Shown here: positions 32,232 through 40,764 of the stretch, in pieces
How positions within the stretch are numbered: position 1 is the stretch's first letter
Layout: every line of letters starts with the position of its first letter
From: Solibacillus silvestris_B
GTDB lineage: Bacteria; Bacillota; Bacilli; Bacillales_A; Planococcaceae
Assembly: GCF_051967575.1 (NCBI RefSeq)
Contig: NZ_JBQCJW010000015.1
Span: 9,491-73,490 of the forward strand
DNA length: 64,000 nt
Direction of reading: 5' to 3'
Notes under the pieces: model-generated
What the model was told of the DNA's origin: nothing
The model's input: only the letters and a program-made list of their open reading frames with translations
Database searches by the model: none
Position numbers and translations under genes: made by a program

Positions 32232-33051
32232 ATGACTAAGCAAAAAAAAGAACGAGTGGATGTATTGCTTGTTGAGCGCAGTTTATGCGAAACACGCGAA
32301 AAGGCTAAACGGTCCATCATGGCGGGTTTAGTTTTTTCAAATGAGGTCCGCATTGACAAAGCAGGCGAGAAAATTTCGATTGATGCCCCGCTCCAGGTAA
32401 AAGGCTCGCAATTAAAATATGTATCACGCGGCGGACTAAAGCTCGAAAAGGCGCTTGAAATTTTTGATATGGCCGTGGAAGGCAAGCTTATGCTGGAATA
32501 TTGGTTCATCAACAGGCGGCTTTACGGATTGTGCGCTGCAAAATGGGGCGCTGCATTGCTATGCATTAGATGTCGGCTCCAATCAGCTTGCATGGAAAAT
32601 TCGTTCGGATGAGCGTGTAACCGTTATGGAAAAAACGAATTTCCGCTATACAAAGCCAGAAGATTTAGTGGAGGGCTTGCCGAATTTCGCGACAATAGAT
32701 GTTTCGTTTATTTCCTTATCTCTTATTCTGCCGGTTTTGAAAACGGTTTTGCTGCAGGGCGGAGATGTAATGGCCCTTGTAAAGCCGCAATTTGAGGCAG
32801 GTCGGGAAAACGTAGGGAAAAAAGGTATTGTCCGTGAGCCGAAAGTTCATCTGGCTGTTTTGGAAGAAACCGCAAAAATGGCGACAGAGCTTGGTTTTAT
32901 TGTAAAAGATGCGTCCTATTCCCCAATAACAGGCGGAGAAGGCAATATTGAATTTTTATTCCATCTGTACAATCCGCATGACGGAGAGCAAGTGGATGCC
33001 TTTACGGATTTTGGCCGAATTGTCGAAGAAGCACATCGAAATTTAAAATGA
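32232..33051 (+). pseudogene. tlyA: TlyA/YqxC-type rRNA 2'-O-methyltransferase, one-base frameshift
   Basis: The family joins an N-terminal S4 RNA-binding domain to an FtsJ-like methyltransferase. Frame 1 (32232-32612) carries the S4 domain (RVDVLLVERSLCETREKAKR) and ends its homology at LEKALEIFDMAVEGKLML. Homology resumes in the next frame as GSSTGGFTDCALQNGA up to 33051. The junction reads CTGGAATATTGG where CTGGATATTGG would give the expected Leu-Asp-Ile-Gly, so one extra A at 32497/32498 breaks the gene. Correcting it gives about 272 residues, close to B. subtilis YqxC. It may be a real mutation or a sequence error. Confidence 0.88.
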
Positions 33052-33054
33052 TGG

Positions 33055-33099
33055 AAAAGCTGTGTTAAAAGCCAAAGCAACTTTTAACATAGCTTTTTT
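33055..33099 (+). terminator. Terminator of the ispA-dxs-tlyA unit
   Basis: AAAAGCTGTGTTAAAAG pairs with CTTTTAACATAGCTTTT (one G-U pair), followed by T residues. Confidence 0.88.
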
Positions 33100-33275
33100 G
33101 TCATGATTATTTTCGCAAAAGCTATATGAAACTAGTTATTGAGTTTTTGGGTATAAAATACTAAAAACGGTTCTTTTTTTATATTCCTGAAATAAATATA
33201 ATTTCCATTGAACTATTCTAATTAATTATATAGTATAATTTATAGACAATATGAAACTTAGAGGATGACTTAAGT

Positions 33276-34328
33276 GTGATATATAAACTTTCCGAATTAT
33301 CTCTATTTCTCCTGCTCATACTATTCCTCGCTTCCTGCCAAAAGGAAGAGCCTAATTTCCAACCATTACCATCAAACGCTCGATTTATCGATACATATTT
33401 GATTGAACAAGGATGGCTTCAAACAGATTTAAGCGAAAATAAAAATGTTTATTTATCAGAATCGATTGGTCTTTGGATGCAGTATTTACTTAAGATTGGC
33501 GATCAGCAACGTTTTGAAGAGCAAGTAAAAATATTAACGAATCACTTTATTACAGACGATTCCTTAATTTCCTGGCGTTATTCCGATGGCCAAGCGTCGC
33601 GAACGAATGCGTTAATTGATGATTTTCGCATAATGGCAGCATTGAATAAAGCGGGCGAAATGTGGGATAAGAAAAAATACAAAAATCTGGCGAAAGCGAT
33701 TGGGAAAAGCATCGTCGCTTTTCAATTAAAGGATGGAACTTTTATTGATTTTTATGATGGGACATCCTCAAATGATGTTCTTACATTATCGTATTTAGAT
33801 CCGGGAGCCATTTTGTTTTTGCAGCAGGAAAAGTTATTGACCGCTGAGCAAGCAACTGTAAATTTGAATTTGCTGAAGGAAATACCGATGCAAAGCGGGT
33901 TATATGCACAGCGTTTTTATCCGTTGGAGCACCGGTTTGAATATGATCGGGAAGTCAATCTCATCGATCAATATTACATAGCGTACCACCGCATTCTTGC
34001 CGGTATACCGATAGAGGAAATAATCAGCTTTACGAAGCAAATGCTGACAGAGCATGGCAAGCTATATGGCCGCATCGATGCCGAAAGCAAACAATTCACA
34101 GTCGACTATGAATCACCTGCTGTTTACGCATTAGCCTATATGGCGATGGAACGTGCAGGTGAACAAAAACTTGCACAGCAGCTGCTTTTGAATATGGAGC
34201 AATTGAAAGTAAATGATAGTAAAAGCGAATATTTCGGAGGCTATATAGATATGTCAACCCGACAAACGCATTTTTTTGATAATATACTCCCATTACTGGC
34301 AGAGGCAGGTACTGGCAATGAAAAATAA
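33276..34328 (+). CDS. ydaJ: YdaJ/PssZ-like GH8-family lipoprotein
   Basis: A 350-residue secreted protein with a signal peptide and lipobox LASC near residue 21. The segment SESIGLWMQYLLK and WRYSDGQASRTNALIDDFRIMAAL fit the alpha/alpha-barrel fold of glycoside hydrolase family 8 relatives found in exopolysaccharide operons (B. subtilis YdaJ, Listeria PssZ). It probably cleaves or processes the polymer outside the cell. GTG 33276 is the likely start after GAGGATGAC. A TATAAT box lies at 33234-33239. It overlaps the next gene by 11 bases. First gene of a five-gene operon. Confidence 0.8.
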   Translation: MIYKLSELSLFLLLILFLASCQKEEPNFQPLPSNARFIDTYLIEQGWLQTDLSENKNVYLSESIGLWMQYLLKIGDQQRFEEQVKILTNHFITDDSLISWRYSDGQASRTNALIDDFRIMAALNKAGEMWDKKKYKNLAKAIGKSIVAFQLKDGTFIDFYDGTSSNDVLTLSYLDPGAILFLQQEKLLTAEQATVNLNLLKEIPMQSGLYAQRFYPLEHRFEYDREVNLIDQYYIAYHRILAGIPIEEIISFTKQMLTEHGKLYGRIDAESKQFTVDYESPAVYALAYMAMERAGEQKLAQQLLLNMEQLKVNDSKSEYFGGYIDMSTRQTHFFDNILPLLAEAGTGNEK

Positions 34329-35169
34329 TAATAAAACCATTTTATTAATCCAGATGCTCTGTTTAGTTTGTATTCAGTCGATATTTTTATATATTATTGA
34401 TACGGATAAAATAGAGCAATTATTACTCGTCGTATTATTAATAATTGTTATTGCTGTCACACTCTTTACAGGTACACTTGGCGGACTGATTTTTAGTTTG
34501 TTCATCATTTTTTGCGCGGGAACGATTTTGCTCCTGCAATCGGGAACAGCTTTAATCGGCAGCTGGCAAACGATTACGGTCGATCAATTTCTTCAGTTCG
34601 GAGTCATCTTGATTGTCTCCATATTGCTGACAGGCTCCATTCAGGAAAAAATAACAGGATTAATGAAGCAAAATGCCAAATTGCAAAATGATCTGCAGCA
34701 ATTTGTTTCGATTGATGTGGATACATCGTTCGATTCGGCGCAAAGGATGGAAGTTGAAGTGAAAAGGGAATTGAGCAGGATTAATCGCCATGGCGGCAGA
34801 TTCACAATATTGCTGTTTCAAATCGATTATTTTGAGGAATTTCAGCAAGTGTATGGTCACAAGGAAGTACAGCATCTTTTAAAATGCATCGGAAATAGAG
34901 TGAACAGTCTTGTAAGAACGACCGACAGAAAGTTTAGGCTTGATAATAATCGTTTTGCGCTTTTACTAATCGAGACGAAAAAAACATCAATCGAAATCAT
35001 TATTGATAATCTATCAAACGGTTTACAAGAACATGAACTATTGAACGGCAAAAAAGTGACGCTCACTTTCCATATGAGCTTTGAAGAATGCAATAGCGAT
35101 ATGGAAAATATCGATTACGATACATTAATGGCCGACTTGGAAAGCGAGATTGTTTTTTATGCGATGTAA
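34318..35169 (+). CDS. ydaK: YdaK-like degenerate GGDEF protein (probable c-di-GMP receptor)
   Basis: A 283-residue membrane protein with about four helices (to residue 107), a short coiled coil and a GGDEF-like domain (about 145-283). The catalytic motif is degenerate: DNNRF (209-213) replaces GGDEF. The I-site RTTD (200-203) is kept exactly five residues upstream, so the domain should bind c-di-GMP but not make it. In B. subtilis YdaK plays this role for the yda exopolysaccharide. ATG 34318 overlaps the ydaJ stop; the frame from 34276 is longer but unsupported. Confidence 0.85.
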   Translation: MKNNNKTILLIQMLCLVCIQSIFLYIIDTDKIEQLLLVVLLIIVIAVTLFTGTLGGLIFSLFIIFCAGTILLLQSGTALIGSWQTITVDQFLQFGVILIVSILLTGSIQEKITGLMKQNAKLQNDLQQFVSIDVDTSFDSAQRMEVEVKRELSRINRHGGRFTILLFQIDYFEEFQQVYGHKEVQHLLKCIGNRVNSLVRTTDRKFRLDNNRFALLLIETKKTSIEIIIDNLSNGLQEHELLNGKKVTLTFHMSFEECNSDMENIDYDTLMADLESEIVFYAM

Positions 35170-36805
35170 AGCCGTTATTACTATATTGTCACTTTGCATG
35201 TTCATCAGTATATTCCCGCATAGCATAGATGCAAAAGGCTCACATGAAACGGGAGCCGTCACTTTTATATATGAAGCGAACACCGAGCAGGAATACGCAA
35301 CCGTTCGATTGATTGAAGCGAATTTAAGCGGGCTTTTTGATGAAGTCATCATGCAATCATTTGAAGAGGCGGAAGAGGGTCCGATTCAATCAGATGTAGT
35401 TGTTGGCTATACCCGAAATGCGGCCACTTCAGAACATGCTGTTTTACAGCAAAATTTGGCGAACTATAATGGGCCAGTGATTGCGCTAGGGCAGTTTTTT
35501 AAAGTTGCGCCACAATTTCCGGATTGGGAGAGCAAAAGCTATATTCCAGTTCATACAATCGCAAATATGACTTTACATAAGCTGTACATGCTGCGTCATG
35601 TGCAAATCGATTCAAGTTCACAAGTATTGCAATATGCGAAAGGCTACAATGAAGAAGTGCCGTTAATCGTGCAGCATAATGAGCACCGGGCACTTTTTTT
35701 GGAGCATTACACTGAGCTGGAAGCCCAAATTTTAATGAATGGTTTATTCAATTTATATAGTGAAAAGTATGAGGACCTCTCGCATCCTTCATATATTGTA
35801 GTTGAACATATAAATCCATTGACCGATACTGAAAAACTAACAGAAGTAGCGAATGAATTCATCGATAGAAATATTCCACTCGTTTTAAGTGTTTCATCGA
35901 TTTATATGAATGATGAATCGAATAAGAGTGCCGCATTGTCCGATTCGGAGCCGCTTGTGCGGTTATTGGCTGAACTCCAGCGGCAAGGGGCTATCATTGT
36001 CGTCAATGATTATATCGATTATGGTATAAATGCGAATAATGATGAAGGAATAGCGGTCGATACGGAGCAAGCTTTTGCTGATTTTGACCACGTTTCAGGG
36101 CTAACGGTGTCACAATCAAATGGGCAGCATGCCAGTTCAATAGGAAAAAGCAATTTTTCGACCGCGATTCAAATATTGGTGCAGAAAGATTTATTTCCGG
36201 CTGCTTTTTACAGTCAAAATGATCGCTTATTGCAAGCGGATTATTTGGAAATGGCCGATTATACGTCTACATTTTTCGGGAAGCTTTCATTATCCGACGA
36301 CGCCTCGATTGAAAAACAGGGTCCCTTTTTCATTAGCGAGCCAATCTTACTGAATCGTCAAAAGTTATTTCCTATTACATTAAGCGCTCCGCAGTATAAT
36401 TATGATGATCCATTGTTGGCGATGAAAAATGAAATCGGCCGTATTATGCAAGTGGACAATGCCGTTTTAAGCACTACGTTTTCAATGTATGACGAACTGT
36501 CCACTTTATCGGCGATTCTTTCGACTTTTGAAAATGTCCCCAATATGCAGTGGTATGATTTTCAGCAAGAACCCTTCCATATACAAACCGATAAATTTCA
36601 AATCGAAAATGAAGAAGGTATTTATAAAGTGCAATCAAGCTGGACAACAATTGACGAACTGAAATGGAGATTCCGTGACCGTCCACTGGAAATTATTTTA
36701 TGGGTGCTTGTCTTTTTGCCAATCGCCTTTGTCATCTTGTTTACAGGCAATATTTTCTTTTTAAGATTGCGCTATCGAAAAAATTTATTTGAGGAGAGAA
36801 CATAA
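35159..36805 (+). CDS. ydaL: YdaL-like DUF2334 membrane protein
   Basis: A 548-residue protein with an N-terminal signal peptide (about 1-23), a large extracytoplasmic region and one C-terminal membrane helix (about 508-532) followed by a basic tail. The extracytoplasmic part matches the DUF2334 domain, related to polysaccharide deacetylases, with segments such as VVEHINPLTDTEKL and QRQGAIIVVNDYIDYG. A deacetylase role on the polymer is possible but not shown. ATG 35159 overlaps the ydaK stop; TTG 35150 is in frame. The TAA overlaps the next ATG (TAATG). Confidence 0.75.
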   Translation: MRCKAVITILSLCMFISIFPHSIDAKGSHETGAVTFIYEANTEQEYATVRLIEANLSGLFDEVIMQSFEEAEEGPIQSDVVVGYTRNAATSEHAVLQQNLANYNGPVIALGQFFKVAPQFPDWESKSYIPVHTIANMTLHKLYMLRHVQIDSSSQVLQYAKGYNEEVPLIVQHNEHRALFLEHYTELEAQILMNGLFNLYSEKYEDLSHPSYIVVEHINPLTDTEKLTEVANEFIDRNIPLVLSVSSIYMNDESNKSAALSDSEPLVRLLAELQRQGAIIVVNDYIDYGINANNDEGIAVDTEQAFADFDHVSGLTVSQSNGQHASSIGKSNFSTAIQILVQKDLFPAAFYSQNDRLLQADYLEMADYTSTFFGKLSLSDDASIEKQGPFFISEPILLNRQKLFPITLSAPQYNYDDPLLAMKNEIGRIMQVDNAVLSTTFSMYDELSTLSAILSTFENVPNMQWYDFQQEPFHIQTDKFQIENEEGIYKVQSSWTTIDELKWRFRDRPLEIILWVLVFLPIAFVILFTGNIFFLRLRYRKNLFEERT

Positions 36806-38076
36806 TGGCAAATATCCTATTTTATACGTCGCTATTTCTAATTTGGATTATGTTGCTCTATCATATGTTTCTTGCACAAGGCGGCTATCTGCACTACAAA
36901 CGATACCGGCAGGAAATACCGACATGGGATAAAAAACTGCGCGCGCTGCCGCAAGTGCCGAAAGTTTCTGTTTTTATTCCCGCACATAACGAAGAAATGG
37001 TTATTGCGCAAACATTAAAGGCGATGGTCCGTCTTAATTATCCGAAAGACCGGCTGGAAATTATACTGATTTGCGATAATTGCAGCGACCGGACGAAGGA
37101 AATAGGCGAATCGTTTGTAAAAGATTTTCCGTTTTTGCGTGTAATCGAAACAGAGGACCCTTTAAAAGGCCGCGGGAAGGCGACTGCCTTAAACTATGCG
37201 CTGCAAAATTCTTCAGGGGATATTGTCGTTGTATATGATGCGGACAATACACCGGAAAAGGATGCGTTATGGTATTTAGTGATGGGGCTTGTCAATGATG
37301 ATAAAGCGGCAGCAATGGTCGGGAAGTTCCGTGTCATAAATGCAAAAAAAACATGGCTCACACACTTCATTAACATTGAGACAATCTGCTTTCAATGGAT
37401 GGCGCAAGCAGGACGGTGGTTTTGGTTTGGTGTTGCGACAATTCCAGGCACAAACTTCGCTATAAGACGGAGTGTAATCGAGCAATTAGGCGGCTGGGAT
37501 GCAAATGCGATGGCAGAGGATACGGAATTGACGATTCGGGTATATGATTTAGGCTACCATATACGATTTTTCCCGGCAGCTATAACATGGGAGCAGGAGC
37601 CGGAAGTGTTTCGTGTTTGGTGGAAGCAGCGAACACGGTGGGCTCGTGGCAACCAATATGTTGTGCTGAAATTTATCCGTAAAATTTTTAGCTTGCGGCA
37701 AAAGCGCATTATGTTTGATATTTTCTATTTTTTCTTCACATACTTTTTATTTTTCTTCGGTGTGATCATGTCAAACTTAATATTTGTCGTCAATATGTTT
37801 ATTGATTTAAATTTATCGGTCGGCAATATAGCGATCGTACTTTGGATTATTGCGTTTTTGCTGTTTTTGACTGAAGTGATGATTACATTGAGCATCGAAC
37901 GTAACCAGCTTACGTGGCGCAATATTTTGTATGTATTAGCAATGTATTTTACATATTCGCAAATGTGGATTGTTTTAGTTGTGCACTCACTGTTTTTGGA
38001 AATAAAGCGCGTCATAAAAAAGGAAGACCACAAATGGTATAAAACAGAGCGGTTTTCGGTAAAGGGGGATAAGTAA
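36805..38076 (+). CDS. ydaM: YdaM-like family 2 glycosyltransferase (polysaccharide synthase)
   Basis: A processive inverting glycosyltransferase of 423 residues, the probable polymerase and translocator of the exopolysaccharide. One N-terminal helix, then the GT2 domain with VSVFIPAHNEE, LICDNCSDRT, the DxD Asp145-Asp147 (VVYDADNTP), the catalytic MAEDTELTIR (Asp239) and QRTRW (275-279) as the QxxRW motif, followed by about four membrane helices. There is no PilZ domain, so c-di-GMP control must come through another protein, most likely YdaK. Confidence 0.88.
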   Translation: MANILFYTSLFLIWIMLLYHMFLAQGGYLHYKRYRQEIPTWDKKLRALPQVPKVSVFIPAHNEEMVIAQTLKAMVRLNYPKDRLEIILICDNCSDRTKEIGESFVKDFPFLRVIETEDPLKGRGKATALNYALQNSSGDIVVVYDADNTPEKDALWYLVMGLVNDDKAAAMVGKFRVINAKKTWLTHFINIETICFQWMAQAGRWFWFGVATIPGTNFAIRRSVIEQLGGWDANAMAEDTELTIRVYDLGYHIRFFPAAITWEQEPEVFRVWWKQRTRWARGNQYVVLKFIRKIFSLRQKRIMFDIFYFFFTYFLFFFGVIMSNLIFVVNMFIDLNLSVGNIAIVLWIIAFLLFLTEVMITLSIERNQLTWRNILYVLAMYFTYSQMWIVLVVHSLFLEIKRVIKKEDHKWYKTERFSVKGDK

Positions 38077-38077
38077 T

Positions 38078-40099
38078 ATGAAGCATTTATTAAGCGTGTT
38101 GTTTGGCTTCATCGCTTTTCTTGTATTTCAAACGACTGTCTTGGCAGTGGAAGTTAAATTGCCGATTGAAGGTGTAAGCGAAACGACAAGAAGTCCTTTA
38201 TTCACGGAAGAAGTGACATTGGAAGGTGAGTCAGGGGAAGTTGAGTTTGTCTATGAACTGTTGGAAACGCAGCAAGCAGAAGGACAAAAATTGCAACTGT
38301 ATTTCAATCATTCACAATTATTGATCGCTCCTTCTTCATTGACTGTAGCAATTGATGGGGTGGCGGTCCAATCAATAGGACTTGACCGAAAGCAAACGGA
38401 ATTAGCCGTCATTTTGCCAAGCAATGCATTGAAGGAAGGTTCCCATACGATTTCAATTAAATATGCAGGCATTTTGAAAGAGGGGATTTGCGTTGAGCAA
38501 AATACAAGCGGGAATTGGCTCACATTGGAAATCGCCTCCTTTATAGATATTCATGCGACGGTGCATGGACAGCTGCGGGACTTAAACCAATACCCAGCTT
38601 ATTTTGTCGGGACTGATACGAGAAATACGCAAATTATCGTCCCGGACGAGCCGACATTAAAAACGCTTAATGCAGCATTGCAGTTGACAAATTACTTGTC
38701 CAGCAGCTCGGCATACAACAAAGTCAAACTATTAAAAGAATCGCAAGTAAAAATGATTACCCATGCAACGGTTATAATCGGACAGGAAAATCAGTTCAAA
38801 AATGCATGGCTGAACGAGCTCATCGATAAAGGAAAAGCGGACGACGGGTTGTCTCTTTCTATACAGCCAATCACTGTAAAGCAATCGGCTTCGAAAAATG
38901 TGCTTGTCATTACAGGAAAAGACGATGCGGAATTCGAAAAAATTGGTGTATTAACGGAAGATTCCTTTGTTAAGCAATTGCAAGGCAGCCGATTAACGGT
39001 TACAAACATGCCAGTATCGCAAGAAAACACGGATAGAAATAAAATAGCGTTTAAAACGATGGGTATTCCGAGCATGACATTAGGCTATGGGAAAACAAGT
39101 TCGGATACATATTATTATTATATGCCGTACTACCCATTCAGCGATATGAAAGCCAGTATTCAATTGCATTTGAAAATTTCTGAAACGATTCAATCGAGTC
39201 AATCAGAAAAAAACAATCCATCGGAGGAATTAGTGCTCCTCGTAAATGAGGTGCCGCACAGCATTGATTTGCGTGAAGTGAAACGTGATAAAAATGGCGA
39301 TATTTTTGTCGAAGTTCCGCTAAGCAGTTCGGTTTTCACACAATCTACTTTAATGCGCATTCAGCTTGCCGCAAATGGTCTGCATGAAAAAACGCAATGT
39401 ATACAATCCGATCAGGCAAAATGGGTGTATATTGATGAAGCAAGTGCCATAAATTTCAATGTTGACAAGCAAACAGTGGCAGAATTTAATTTTCGCTTCT
39501 TTCCTTTTCCGAACAGCGATGAATCTGTGATGGTTGTAGTGCCGGAGCAATATCGCTGGTCCGATCTTTTAGCTGTTTATGAAGCACTTACAATCAATAA
39601 TAAATTGCCTACTATTACGCTCGTACAGTCCGGGAAAGTGACAGAGGCTGATTTGAAAAATGGTCATGTGCTATTTATAGGTGGTAAAAAACAGCATAAA
39701 CAATTACAGGATGAGGTGTTGGTCGTCCATTATAACGACAATATACCTGATTTGACAGAGCATGGATTTTTCAATGTATCACAATTTGCTTTTATCCAAA
39801 ATAATCCTTGGAATGAAGATTTCGCTTTAGTCGTTTTGGATGCGATCGGGGACGCTGATCAATATGCTCCGAAAGAATTTATGACGAGCTTAAAACTATT
39901 AGGAGAAAATGCGAAAATTGCGGTCAACGGCAATGCAGGAAAAGTTTTTACGAATGAAGCAGAAGTAACGGAAAAAAACTTTTCCCAGGCATTCACGTCG
40001 AATATGCTCGATAGCAACAGTTTCTATTTATTTTTCATCTTATTTTTCATCGTCATCGCAATGATTATTTATGTGTGGCGAAAAAAGAAAAAGAAATAA
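38078..40099 (+). CDS. ydaN: YdaN-like BcsB-type exopolysaccharide subunit
   Basis: A 673-residue protein with a signal peptide (about 1-23), a large extracytoplasmic region related to cellulose-synthase subunit BcsB and a C-terminal membrane helix (about 645-665) ending in a Lys-rich tail. The segments QLYFNHSQLLIAPSSLTVAIDG (in two pieces around LLIAPSSLTV), LKEGSHTISIKY and YYYYMPYYPFSDMKAS are BcsB-like. It would guide the growing polymer across the membrane with the GT2 synthase. It starts one base after ydaM; the operon ends in a strong terminator. Confidence 0.82.
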   Translation: MKHLLSVLFGFIAFLVFQTTVLAVEVKLPIEGVSETTRSPLFTEEVTLEGESGEVEFVYELLETQQAEGQKLQLYFNHSQLLIAPSSLTVAIDGVAVQSIGLDRKQTELAVILPSNALKEGSHTISIKYAGILKEGICVEQNTSGNWLTLEIASFIDIHATVHGQLRDLNQYPAYFVGTDTRNTQIIVPDEPTLKTLNAALQLTNYLSSSSAYNKVKLLKESQVKMITHATVIIGQENQFKNAWLNELIDKGKADDGLSLSIQPITVKQSASKNVLVITGKDDAEFEKIGVLTEDSFVKQLQGSRLTVTNMPVSQENTDRNKIAFKTMGIPSMTLGYGKTSSDTYYYYMPYYPFSDMKASIQLHLKISETIQSSQSEKNNPSEELVLLVNEVPHSIDLREVKRDKNGDIFVEVPLSSSVFTQSTLMRIQLAANGLHEKTQCIQSDQAKWVYIDEASAINFNVDKQTVAEFNFRFFPFPNSDESVMVVVPEQYRWSDLLAVYEALTINNKLPTITLVQSGKVTEADLKNGHVLFIGGKKQHKQLQDEVLVVHYNDNIPDLTEHGFFNVSQFAFIQNNPWNEDFALVVLDAIGDADQYAPKEFMTSLKLLGENAKIAVNGNAGKVFTNEAEVTEKNFSQAFTSNMLDSNSFYLFFILFFIVIAMIIYVWRKKKKK

Positions 40100-40106
40100 A
40101 GGTTTG

Positions 40107-40167
40107 AAAGGGAACGGCTTCGTATAGTTGGTCACACAATTTATACGAAAAGCGGTCCCTTTTTTTG
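40107..40167 (+). terminator. Terminator of the yda operon
   Basis: AAAGGGAACGGCTTCGTATA pairs imperfectly with TATACGAAAAGCGGTCCCTTT, followed by a T-run. Confidence 0.85.
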
Positions 40168-40298
40168 ATTCGAAAAGTGGAAAGTGGTTGATAAAAAGGG
40201 ATTTTTGAACGTATGTACGGTTTTTTCTTGTTTTTCTTTTATGCAAATGGTAGTGTAAATATACATATATTCCTATCTATTTTAATGAGGTGACTTTT

Positions 40299-40748
40299 GT
40301 GAATAAGGGACAACGCCATATTCGTATTCGAGATATTATTACAAATAATGAAATTGAAACACAGGATGATTTAGTAGATCAATTAAAAAACGCAGGATAC
40401 AATGTCACACAGGCAACGGTATCACGTGATATTAAAGAATTGCATTTAGTAAAGGTTCCGTTGCAGGATGGACGCTATAAATATAGTTTACCAGCCGATC
40501 AACGCTTTAATCCGATTCAAAAGCTGCATCGCTCGTTGGCAGATGCATTCGTGTCGATTGATGGCGCCTCACATTTTTTAGTAATGAAAACATTGCCGGG
40601 TAACGCAAATGCGATCGGTTCGTTATTGGATCATTTGGACTGGCCGGAAATTTTGGGGACTATTTGCGGGGATGACACGATTTTAATTATGTGCCGTACG
40701 GAAGATGATCGTGAAGAAATAAAAAATCGCTTATTAGATATGCTGTAA
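40299..40748 (+). CDS. argR: Arginine repressor ArgR/AhrC
   Basis: Arginine-dependent hexameric regulator that represses arginine synthesis and activates catabolism. The GTG at 40299 gives 149 residues, the length of B. subtilis AhrC, with AATGAGGTG upstream; GTG 40290 is in frame but lies in that site. The winged-helix domain has ETQDDLVDQLKNAGYNVTQATVSRD (seen in VTQATVSRDIKELHLVKV) and the C-terminal oligomerisation domain has TLPGNANAIGSLLD and ILGTICGDDTILIM. It is followed by recN, 16 bases away, as in bacilli. Confidence 0.95.
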   Translation: MNKGQRHIRIRDIITNNEIETQDDLVDQLKNAGYNVTQATVSRDIKELHLVKVPLQDGRYKYSLPADQRFNPIQKLHRSLADAFVSIDGASHFLVMKTLPGNANAIGSLLDHLDWPEILGTICGDDTILIMCRTEDDREEIKNRLLDML

Positions 40749-40764
40749 ACCGAGGTGGAATGGT

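Noticed and set aside
32455..33051. Separate methyltransferase gene starting at ATG 32455
   Set aside because: Its first residues are out-of-frame S4-linker sequence; the two halves are one frameshifted tlyA.
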